Part shown: piece after piece, positions 24,077 to 30,213 of the stretch
Layout: the number at the start of each line of letters is the position of its first letter
Position numbering within the stretch: the first letter of the stretch is position 1
Assembly (NCBI RefSeq): GCF_003951315.1
Contig: NZ_QLJH01000037.1
Location: 1-30,213, forward strand
Direction: 5' to 3'
Length of the DNA stretch: 30,213 nt
Source: Sphingomonas sp. S-NIH.Pt15_0812
GTDB lineage: Bacteria; Pseudomonadota; Alphaproteobacteria; Sphingomonadales; Sphingomonadaceae
Position numbers and translations under genes: made by a program
Notes under the pieces: model-generated
Seen by the model: the letters and a program-made list of their open reading frames with translations, nothing else
The model's database searches: none
What the model was told of the DNA's origin: nothing

Positions 24077-26440
24077 GTGCGTCTCTCAACGATGCTGCTC
24101 GCCACCACGGCAATGGTGGCGACGCTGCCCACGTGCGCCTATGCCGCGGTGAACGATGAACCAAAGATCATGGCCTCGTCCGACATGTTGGCACCCGCGG
24201 ACGAACAGGTGCGGACGGGTGAGCGGGACGAGCGGAACCAGAGCGAGATCGTCGTCGTCGGCAAAAGCTATGGCCGGGAAGTCGGCAAGACAATCACCCC
24301 GCTGAAGGACGTCGCCAACACGGTGACGGTGATCGAACGGGAACAGATCGAGGCGCAGAACCTCTTTACCCTGGAAGACGCACTGACCGCGACCAACGGC
24401 ATCACCGTCAACGGTATCGGCAGCGAAGACCCGGCCTATTTCTCCCGAGGCTTCGCCATCTCCAACTATCTGGTCGACGGCGTACCGACCCTGAGCTTCA
24501 ATTTCCCCGGCGTGGTGCCCGACCTCTTCGCCTATGACCGTATCGAGGTACTGCGCGGGCCGGCGGGCCTGTTCAGCGGCTCCGGCAATCCGTCGGGCAG
24601 CATCAATCTCGTTCGCAAGCGGCCACTCGACACGGTCAAGGTGCAAGGCTCTGCCGGCTATGGCAGCTATGACAATCTGCGGCTCGAATTGGACGTTTCC
24701 GCCCCACTGGGGGAGCGGGCCGGTGTCCGCATGGGCGTGATGGCGCAGGATCAGGACCAGTTCTTCGACTATGCGCATCGCAACCGTGTGAATGCCTTCG
24801 GGGTAGGCAGCTTCGAGATCGGCGACCGGACGACCGTGACCTTCGGCGGTTCCTATGATCGCTTCCGGCCGTCGGTCCAGTCCGGCCTGCCGGGCTATGC
24901 CGGCGATGTGAACGGCAATGAGGGTCGTCTGCTGGACGTGCGGCGCTCGACCTATCTGGGTGCGGACTGGAACCGGTTCGAATCCAAGACCTGGACCGGT
25001 TTTGCCGAGATCGCGCACCGGATCAGCGATCGCTGGACATTGCGGGCGACGGGCTTGTTCACCGATGTCGACCGTGTCGACATCTACAGCTATGTCGGCA
25101 ATGCCGCGATCACCACGACGGCCAATGCGGTGACACCGGCCGCTGCGAACAACGGCACCACCACCCAGATCGCCTATCGCGGCGACAGCTTCTCAAAGAC
25201 CAAGTCGTTCGACTTCAATGGCGTCGGCAGTTTCCGCCTGTTCGGCCAGGAGCAGACACTGATCCTGGGCGCTGACTATCAGGCGCAGGATTACGACAGC
25301 TACTATACGCGTTTAAACGCCTATGCGCGGATCAACGTCTTCAATCCCGTCTCGCCGCTCGAGCCGCCCCTAAATCCCTACGGCGCATCGCCCTATTATC
25401 CCGTGCAGGGGACGAACGCTGTCTGCCCCAACCGCACCACGCCGGTCACGCCCGCACCGGCGAACTGCGTCATCCAGAGCTGGGGTGCGACCAACACGGT
25501 CATCGAACAATATGGCCTCTATGGCCAGGTGCGGCTTCAACCCGTCGCAGGTCTGACGCTGATCGGCGGTGGTCGCCTGACCTGGTGGGAGCAGACGATC
25601 GACACGCTGCTGCCAACCGCTGTCCGTGGACAGCCGCAGACCATCGACAACCGGTTCACGCCCTATGCGGGCATCGTCTGGGACGTGACGCCGAACCTCA
25701 ACATATATGGCAGCTATGCCGACAGCTTCACGCCGCAGGCCGCACCAGCCGGTCGCGTCCGGGATGATGGTGGTACGGTCGAGCCGCTGATCGGCAGCCA
25801 GTACGAGGTCGGCACCAAGCTGGCGCTGATGAACGACCGCCTGCTGTTGTCGGCCGCCGCCTACCAGATCGAACAGACCAACCGCATCTTCAATCCACCC
25901 GAGCTGACCACCGTCTACCTACAGGTGGGCAAGGTCCGCTCCCGCGGCATCGAGGCGGAGGCGACCGGCGAGATCCTGCCCGGCTGGCGGGTCAATGGCG
26001 GCTACACCTATACCCGCACCAAATATCTGGAAGACACCCAGCCCCAATTCGAAGGACTGTCGCTGACGCCGATCATCCCTCGGCACATGATCAAGGCCTT
26101 CACCAACTACACGGTTCAAGACGGTGCGCTGCAGGGTGCGAGCCTGGGTGGCTCTGTTACCTGGTTCAGCGAGACGTTTGGCGGCACGCCGTCGATCGTC
26201 GTCCCGGTCACTGCGGCCACGCCGAACGGACGTTCAATCTCGTCCGTGGTTCGCCAGCCCAGCTATGCGGTGGTTGACCTACGCGCAGGCTACAAGGTCA
26301 ACGAGCGGCTGTCGCTGTCGGTCAACGTCAACAACGTGCTCGACAAGACGTATTATGCGCGGATCTCGTCGACGGGGCGCGGCAATTATTACGGCTCGCC
26401 GCGCACGGTCTTCGCCACCCTCCGATTCGCCTACCCGTGA
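24077..26440 (+). CDS. TonB-dependent siderophore receptor (FhuE/FpvA-like)
   Basis: A 787-residue outer-membrane receptor. The signal peptide is MRLSTMLLATTAMVATLPTC to about AYA (23), and the TonB box SEIVVVG is at 56-62. The plug has VTVIEREQIEAQN, SRGFAISNYLVDGVP and IEVLRGPAGLFSGSGNPSG, and the C-terminal barrel signature includes NNVLDKTYYARISSTGRG with GNYYGSPR, characteristic of ferric-hydroxamate/coprogen/pyoverdine receptors. The GTG at 24077 follows AAAGGGG by about 10 nt and supplies the basic residue of the signal peptide; ATG 24092 is an alternative. The stop overlaps the next gene (GTGA), so it heads a four-gene operon with DUF3649, PepSY and DUF3325. The specific siderophore is not determinable; iron control is expected. 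Confidence 0.93.
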   Translation: MRLSTMLLATTAMVATLPTCAYAAVNDEPKIMASSDMLAPADEQVRTGERDERNQSEIVVVGKSYGREVGKTITPLKDVANTVTVIEREQIEAQNLFTLEDALTATNGITVNGIGSEDPAYFSRGFAISNYLVDGVPTLSFNFPGVVPDLFAYDRIEVLRGPAGLFSGSGNPSGSINLVRKRPLDTVKVQGSAGYGSYDNLRLELDVSAPLGERAGVRMGVMAQDQDQFFDYAHRNRVNAFGVGSFEIGDRTTVTFGGSYDRFRPSVQSGLPGYAGDVNGNEGRLLDVRRSTYLGADWNRFESKTWTGFAEIAHRISDRWTLRATGLFTDVDRVDIYSYVGNAAITTTANAVTPAAANNGTTTQIAYRGDSFSKTKSFDFNGVGSFRLFGQEQTLILGADYQAQDYDSYYTRLNAYARINVFNPVSPLEPPLNPYGASPYYPVQGTNAVCPNRTTPVTPAPANCVIQSWGATNTVIEQYGLYGQVRLQPVAGLTLIGGGRLTWWEQTIDTLLPTAVRGQPQTIDNRFTPYAGIVWDVTPNLNIYGSYADSFTPQAAPAGRVRDDGGTVEPLIGSQYEVGTKLALMNDRLLLSAAAYQIEQTNRIFNPPELTTVYLQVGKVRSRGIEAEATGEILPGWRVNGGYTYTRTKYLEDTQPQFEGLSLTPIIPRHMIKAFTNYTVQDGALQGASLGGSVTWFSETFGGTPSIVVPVTAATPNGRSISSVVRQPSYAVVDLRAGYKVNERLSLSVNVNNVLDKTYYARISSTGRGNYYGSPRTVFATLRFAYP

Positions 26441-26751
26441 TCGCACGAGCGACGGGACGCGCCGTCATGTGGCGGAGACGCAGCGACAATGTGCTGCGCT
26501 GCGTCGCGGCAGTTCCGCTCGGCTACGCCGTCGCAAGTGCCTGGGCCGCAGCCTTGGCGCGGGTGCTGCCAATGGCACGATCGGAAGCGACAGTGACCGG
26601 AACGCTGATCGCGTTGGCGCTCTGCGCGCTGTTTGCGATGTACGCCTATGGTGCGCGCAGTGGTTGGCGAGCGATATGGGTTTTGAGCCTGATCGGCCTC
26701 GTCGCTGGCGGGATTGTCTGGTGGTCGATCGCAACAACGGGGCGGCTATGA
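26437..26751 (+). CDS. DUF3649 small membrane protein of iron-uptake operon
   Basis: A 104-residue inner-membrane protein with three hydrophobic helices (about residues 22-45, 50-70 and 78-99). The stretch ALARVLPMARSEATVTGTLI is the DUF3649 hallmark. The family is found almost only between siderophore receptor and PepSY genes and is thought to assist inner-membrane iron handling, with no proven activity. The GTG at 26437 overlaps the receptor stop (GTGA), favouring translational coupling; ATG 26467 (MWRRRSDNV) would give a 94-residue protein closer to the usual length. Its own stop overlaps the PepSY start (ATGA). Confidence 0.85.
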   Translation: MIARATGRAVMWRRRSDNVLRCVAAVPLGYAVASAWAAALARVLPMARSEATVTGTLIALALCALFAMYAYGARSGWRAIWVLSLIGLVAGGIVWWSIATTGRL

Positions 26752-28346
26752 GCAAGGGCTTCCGACAATCGCAGTCGACGCTTCACACCTGGTCAGGCTT
26801 ACTGCTTGGCTGGATCCTGTTTTTAGTCTTTCTGACCGGCACCCTCGCGTTCTGGCGTGAAGGGCTGAACCGCTACATGCGGCCCGAACTCGCGCGCGTC
26901 GAACAGCCGATGCGTGTTCTGGATGGGGCGCAACGCTTCCTTGCCCGTAAGGCACCGGATGCGAAGAGTTGGTTCATCGCCATGCCCAACACCCAGGTGC
27001 CAGGCGCACAGGTGACCTGGCAGCCGCAGCCCAAGAAGGGTGAGCGAAGCGGACACCGCGGGGGGCGAGGACGGCGGGACAATCAGGCGCTGATCGGTGC
27101 CGACGGCACTCTGACAACCGCGCGTGACACTCGTGGAGGTGAGTTCTTCTACCGCTTCCATTTCGACCTCTACTACCTGCCGGTGATCTGGTCGCGCTGG
27201 CTTGTAGGCTTTGCCTCTGTGATGATGCTTGTCGCCATCCTGACTGGCATTGTCACTCACAAGAAGATTTTCCGCGATTTCTTCACGCTCCGACGTAACA
27301 AGGGCCAGCGATCGTGGCTCGACGGGCACAACGCCACCGCCGTTCTGGCACTGCCATTCCACCTCATGATTACCTACACTGGCATCGTCACGTTGATGGC
27401 ACTGCTGATGCCATGGGCGACCGTCGCCAACTATGCTGATGAGACGGGGTTGTTCACCACCCTCTTCCCTCAGGCACCAGTGGTAAAGCGCACCGGGCGA
27501 CCGGCACCACTTGTGCCGCTATCCGCGATTGTTCGCGAAGCCGAGCACCGGTTGGGCGGGCCGGTGGGGACGATCGAGGTGAGCGAACCCGGTGACATGG
27601 CCGCTCGTGTCACCCTTCATCGCACGCCTGCCTCGCTGCTAAACACCCGCGCACCCGCCATCACCTATGACGGCACCACCGCTATGCCCATATGGCAATC
27701 TCCGGCTCCAGGCGGTGCGGCGGCCACAGCAGGCGCGATGGTCGGGCTTCACGCTGGCCGGTTTGCCGACCTGGGATTACGCTGGATCTACTTCCTTTGC
27801 GGGGTGGCGGGCACCTTGATGGTGGCCAGCGGGCTGGTGTTGTGGATCGTGAAACGGCGCGAGCGTTTGCCCGACCCGACACACCCCCATCTCGGCTTCA
27901 GGATCGTCGAGCGGCTCAACGTCGCCGTGATCGGCGGCTTTCCGCTTGGTATCGCAGGCCTGTTCTGGGCCAACCGGTTGCTGCCGCTAGCCTTGACTGA
28001 TCGGTCGCGATGGGAGGTTCATGTCCTCTTCATCATTTGGGGTGGGGCAGCGATCCTGTCCTTCGTACGGCGTCCGACAGCAGTCTGGCCTGTATTGTTT
28101 GGAATGACGGGCGTGTCGTTGACCTTGCTGCCGGTCTATAATCTTTTCGGAACCCAGTGGAACGTCGTGCGGTCGATCGCAGCAGGTGACCTGTTGCCAA
28201 TGGGTGTCGACCTTACGCTACTCGTCTTCGCTGCCATGTTCCTGTGGCTTGCCAGGCGCGTGGCACGCTATCGCCCATCCACCGGCTTGGGCCGACGTGG
28301 ACGCACGGCAGTGATCCCGATGCCCAAGATGGAGGCGGTAGCGTGA
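26748..28346 (+). CDS. PepSY domain membrane protein, putative ferric-siderophore reductase
   Basis: A 532-residue inner-membrane protein. The N-terminal helix carries the family motif LHTWSGLLLGWILFLVFLTG (H13). Periplasmic PepSY-like regions alternate with further membrane spans at about 146-170, 198-222, and several in the last 190 residues. Conserved histidines (H13, H138, H171, H194, H205) are in heme-ligand positions of PepSY_TM proteins such as FoxB/PiuB relatives, which reduce imported ferric siderophores to release iron. A very basic low-complexity insert (KKGERSGHRGGRGRR, 96-110) is unusual. The ATG overlaps the DUF3649 stop and the stop overlaps the DUF3325 start, so translation is coupled throughout. 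Confidence 0.9.
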   Translation: MSKGFRQSQSTLHTWSGLLLGWILFLVFLTGTLAFWREGLNRYMRPELARVEQPMRVLDGAQRFLARKAPDAKSWFIAMPNTQVPGAQVTWQPQPKKGERSGHRGGRGRRDNQALIGADGTLTTARDTRGGEFFYRFHFDLYYLPVIWSRWLVGFASVMMLVAILTGIVTHKKIFRDFFTLRRNKGQRSWLDGHNATAVLALPFHLMITYTGIVTLMALLMPWATVANYADETGLFTTLFPQAPVVKRTGRPAPLVPLSAIVREAEHRLGGPVGTIEVSEPGDMAARVTLHRTPASLLNTRAPAITYDGTTAMPIWQSPAPGGAAATAGAMVGLHAGRFADLGLRWIYFLCGVAGTLMVASGLVLWIVKRRERLPDPTHPHLGFRIVERLNVAVIGGFPLGIAGLFWANRLLPLALTDRSRWEVHVLFIIWGGAAILSFVRRPTAVWPVLFGMTGVSLTLLPVYNLFGTQWNVVRSIAAGDLLPMGVDLTLLVFAAMFLWLARRVARYRPSTGLGRRGRTAVIPMPKMEAVA

Positions 28347-28624
28347 CCTGGCTAAGCTTTATCCTGTCCGTCATGGCTTTTGGTGGTTTCGGCTTTGCCA
28401 GCGACAACCACTATCAGAGACTGACCCGACGCCGGCTTGCACATGCCAGCAAGATGCGGTGGCAAGCAGGTGCAGGAGTTGCTTTAGCGCTCGCCTTCGC
28501 CAGCGCTGTCGCGGCGCGTGGCTGGGCGTTTGGCCCTGTATTGTGGTTCGGCCTCGTTACGCTCGCAGCCATGCTCGTGTTCCTTGCCCTAAACTTCTGG
28601 CCGCAGCGGGTACACAAGCACTGA
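28343..28624 (+). CDS. DUF3325 small membrane protein of iron-uptake operon
   Basis: A 93-residue protein with three hydrophobic helices. The pattern fits DUF3325: NHYQRLTRRRL after the first helix, then the GWAFGPVLWFG loop. The family closes siderophore operons of the receptor-DUF3649-PepSY-DUF3325 type. The GTG at 28343 overlaps the upstream stop (GTGA), with GGAGG 7 nt before it. It is the last gene of the operon; a long-form dispersed repeat follows 65 bp later. Likely a membrane accessory to siderophore reduction; no activity is established. Confidence 0.88.
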   Translation: MTWLSFILSVMAFGGFGFASDNHYQRLTRRRLAHASKMRWQAGAGVALALAFASAVAARGWAFGPVLWFGLVTLAAMLVFLALNFWPQRVHKH

Positions 28625-28689
28625 CTTTGAACACCTACCTCATTTGGCGGGTAAACCGCCATCGTCCCCCTTGGTGTTGCCTCCGCCAA

Positions 28690-28804
28690 GACCCAGAAAC
28701 GGTCATTCCGGACGCTCTGTCTGCACCCCAGCTTCTGCCATTTGTTAATCTCGCAATAGGCCGCATGCTCAGCCAAGCCGGCTGACCGGGTGTCCGGTAT
28801 TGGA
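28690..28804 (+). repeat. Dispersed intergenic repeat, copy 10 (long form)
   Basis: The 61-nt core is 28690-28750 (GACCCAGAAACGGTCATTCC ... CTTCTGCCATTTGTTAATC), and homology to copy 9 continues to about 28804. Same orientation as copy 9, so the two long copies form direct repeats about 5 kb apart around the siderophore operon. Confidence 0.85.
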
Positions 28805-28853
28805 GGTGAACGGTCTGGCGTTTTTTTTGGCGAACCCAAGTGCAAAGCGGACG

Positions 28854-29318
28854 CTACCTGCCCAGCATTTCCACTTGCTCATCCTCCGTACAAAGCGCGA
28901 TGGCCGCCAGCGTATGCTGCCCTTTGGCATGGGCGATGACAGCCAGAGCACCCCTGTCGACAAGGTCGTCTTTGGCTTCTTCAAGGTCTCGCAATGCTAT
29001 CGGGAACACAGTAGCCCAAGCCTGCTCGTAATGCTGTTTGAGATCGACAGGGACCGGCGGGTTTCCTTCAGCTAAGCGGCCGTCCTCAATCGACGCCAGC
29101 AACGAGTATGCGTTCCAATCAGGCTCTACTTGCCCCTGCATCATCGCGACAATCTCGCTGACCGCTGCATACGAGGCCGAGTTGACAGTACCTTGATGGT
29201 AGAGTTTGTCCCATAGCTCATGTGCGACATCCCCGGCCTGTCCGGCACGCCAAGCTGCTATCGCGGGCCGAGGGTCATAAGGTTCTGCATGTGCGCTTAG
29301 CCAAAGATCGTCGGGCAC
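28854..29318 (-). CDS. Hypothetical protein with WD-L-HQGTV-SASYAAV motif (HEAT-like/immunity-like)
   Basis: A 154-residue cytosolic acidic helical protein without signal peptide. The segment ELWDKLYHQGTVNSASYAAV (about residues 34-53) resembles the W-x-x-L-x-H-Q-G-T-V-x-x-A-S-Y-A-A-V signature of a widespread group of HEAT-like bacterial proteins often found near toxin or SMI1/KNR4-type immunity genes. No function is established. The GTG at 29318 has GGAG 6 nt upstream; an out-of-frame ATG overlaps it. It is followed upstream on the same strand by another small unknown protein and then by an IS end, so this is an accessory-looking gene cluster. Confidence 0.7.
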   Translation of the reverse strand: MPDDLWLSAHAEPYDPRPAIAAWRAGQAGDVAHELWDKLYHQGTVNSASYAAVSEIVAMMQGQVEPDWNAYSLLASIEDGRLAEGNPPVPVDLKQHYEQAWATVFPIALRDLEEAKDDLVDRGALAVIAHAKGQHTLAAIALCTEDEQVEMLGR

Positions 29319-29424
29319 ATCTCACTCCAGCTATAGATGCGCGATTCTAGCGCCGGAGTGGAGGCTACGGAACGGCTTAGATTGGGCGTTAGAGGAACGG
29401 CTGCTGGTGGCGGAAAGCAAGCAT

Positions 29425-29859
29425 TTATATGCGGCTTTGCACAAGCTCATTATAGATTTCGAATTCCAGGGCGGAGAGGTCGAGATGGTGTGTGCTCTCC
29501 GAACCCCATGCGAAGCCCTCTAGCATGTGTAACCGGCCTCCTTTGATGAAGAGAACGAAGCCCAAACCATGCTCCAGACCGCTGATGCGAGCCTGCGTGG
29601 CGTAGCCCAGCACTGACGGGCTAACCACGGTAGGAACGTCGATGGCGACCCTCATGGTCGTGAAGAAGCCACCACCGCTGTTCTCGCGCTCGGTGACGAC
29701 TGACGTTTCAAACTGTCGTTCGAGCGCTGGCGCAAGCTCCGGCGTTTCCAAAAAATGCCTCGGAGTGCCGCCATCTCGAGATTGGTGAACTCGGTCATAG
29801 CTTTTCGGTAACACACCCACCGAGCAATCGAACGTTCGCAGTTGCGCGTTAGCGATCAT
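29425..29859 (-). CDS. Hypothetical protein (MLEGFAWG motif)
   Basis: A 144-residue protein of unknown function. The C-terminal part (GLGFVLFIKGGRLHMLEGFA, residues 98-117, then LEFEIY) resembles a common motif of small bacterial hypothetical proteins where G-x-x-x-L-E-G-Y/F follows two beta strands. The N-terminal half has no recognisable features. No ribosome binding site precedes ATG 29859. Instead the ATG overlaps the stop of a short signal-peptide-like ORF (ATGA), so translation may be coupled, or a frameshift may have separated a secretion signal from this domain. Confidence 0.55.
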   Translation of the reverse strand: MIANAQLRTFDCSVGVLPKSYDRVHQSRDGGTPRHFLETPELAPALERQFETSVVTERENSGGGFFTTMRVAIDVPTVVSPSVLGYATQARISGLEHGLGFVLFIKGGRLHMLEGFAWGSESTHHLDLSALEFEIYNELVQSRI

Positions 29860-29966
29860 GGACGGGCGGCGGGCAAATCGACCTTCACCGCGTGTGTTTG
29901 GACCGGCGTCGTTATGAATACCAAGGCGCTTAACAGGCCAATGACTCCCCAGCCGTATCTGCGCAT
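29856..29966 (-). CDS. Short ORF encoding a signal-peptide-like sequence
   Basis: A 36-codon ORF: MRRYGWGVIGLLSALVFITT followed by PVQTHA and a short polar tail. It has a basic start, a hydrophobic core and an A-x-A-like end, all features of a Sec signal peptide. Its stop overlaps the ATG of the next ORF (ATGA at 29859-29856). It is either a small secreted/membrane peptide or the detached N-terminus of the downstream protein after a frameshift. No clear Shine-Dalgarno is visible. Confidence 0.35.
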   Translation of the reverse strand: MRRYGWGVIGLLSALVFITTPVQTHAVKVDLPAARP

Positions 29967-30014
29967 ACAGAGGTCGATTACAGCCTTGGTTGAGCAGTAA
30001 ATGGCGGCGACCGA

Positions 30015-30213
30015 TGACGTGCTCCCCATTTTCAGGCCGCTGATAAGTTAGCTTCCGTGTCCTCATGCCCGTGGCTGGGGCGGTTAGTAAACTCGGCGGG
30101 TGCCATGCCGCCAAGGCTGCTGTGCGGACGCACGGTGTTGTAGTCCGTCCGCCATGCCTCAATGATCCGTCTCGCCGCAGCCAGCGAGAGGAACAGGTGC
30201 TCGTTCAGACATT
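30015..30213 (-). mobile_element. IS3-family insertion sequence, one end (truncated by window edge)
   Basis: The element starts with TGACGTGCTCCCCATTTTC (30015-30033), which fits the TGA...CCCC terminal inverted repeat of IS3-family elements (IS407-like). The transposase stop codon lies inside this end, as usual for the family. The rest of the element, the other inverted repeat and any target duplication lie beyond the window. Confidence 0.7.
30032..30211 (-). CDS. IS3-family transposase OrfB, C-terminal fragment
   Basis: The last 59 codons of a DDE transposase of the IS3 family. CLNEHLFLSLAAARRIIEAW and DYNTVRPHSSLGGMAPAEF are the rve-type integrase-core C-terminus, including the catalytic-Glu helix region and the N-x-x-RPHSSL signature. 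The protein continues out of the window; the three acidic catalytic residues cannot all be seen. It ends with a slightly extended tail (HGHEDTEANLSAA) that reads into the terminal inverted repeat. Confidence 0.85.
   Translation of the reverse strand, partial: CLNEHLFLSLAAARRIIEAWRTDYNTVRPHSSLGGMAPAEFTNRPSHGHEDTEANLSAA

Noticed and set aside
2063..28804. Dispersed repeats as a CRISPR array
   Set aside because: Copies are kilobases apart, lie singly between genes, and have no spacer spacing or cas genes nearby.
28414..28845. Minus-strand ORF of 143 codons across the DUF3325 gene and the dispersed repeat
   Set aside because: It is built from the antisense of DUF3325 plus repeat copy 10; the NKWQKLG-type peptide is the translated repeat, not a protein family.

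Overview
The window is about 30 kb of GC-rich DNA that looks like a Sphingomonas-type alphaproteobacterial chromosome. Supporting this are a DUF6445 protein, a short DUF6771-like protein, two TonB-dependent receptors, a cobalamin riboswitch with alphaproteobacterial features, and a dispersed 61-nt intergenic repeat present in at least ten copies. No tRNA, rRNA or CRISPR array was seen. The only mobile DNA recognised is the end of an IS3-family element at the right edge.

Left part (1-9000). A DUF6445 putative oxygenase (+) converges on a class II HDAC/acetylpolyamine amidohydrolase (-) and a Tat-exported beta-helix protein (-). A divergent membrane-anchored metallophosphoesterase (+) follows. 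Next is a very large minus-strand gene fusing an MFS transporter, a PlsC acyltransferase and an acyl-ACP synthetase. It is interrupted by two separate 1-nt losses; restoring both gives one 1146-codon protein.

Middle (9000-19200). A DUF2339 polytopic membrane protein (-) is divergent from a TetR regulator (+) whose likely promoter places the transcript start on the start codon. Then come a CPA1 Na+/H+ antiporter, an NADPH-dependent FMN reductase-like protein, an exported S9 peptidase of the glutamyl-peptidase type, and a secreted protein of unknown function. An orphan PemK/MazF-family toxin gene is followed directly by a compact RNA with its own plausible promoter, a three-way junction and a strong intrinsic terminator. 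This toxin-RNA pair is the most interesting locus in the window.

Right part (19300-28700). Two metal/cofactor uptake modules lie back to back. On the minus strand, a cobalamin riboswitch precedes a TonB-dependent receptor and a PepSY membrane protein. On the plus strand, a tightly overlapping operon encodes a siderophore-type TonB receptor, DUF3649, a PepSY reductase-like protein and DUF3325, the usual arrangement for ferric-siderophore uptake with inner-membrane reduction. That operon is bracketed by two long direct copies of the dispersed repeat. The last 1.4 kb holds three small minus-strand proteins of unknown function and the IS3-family end.
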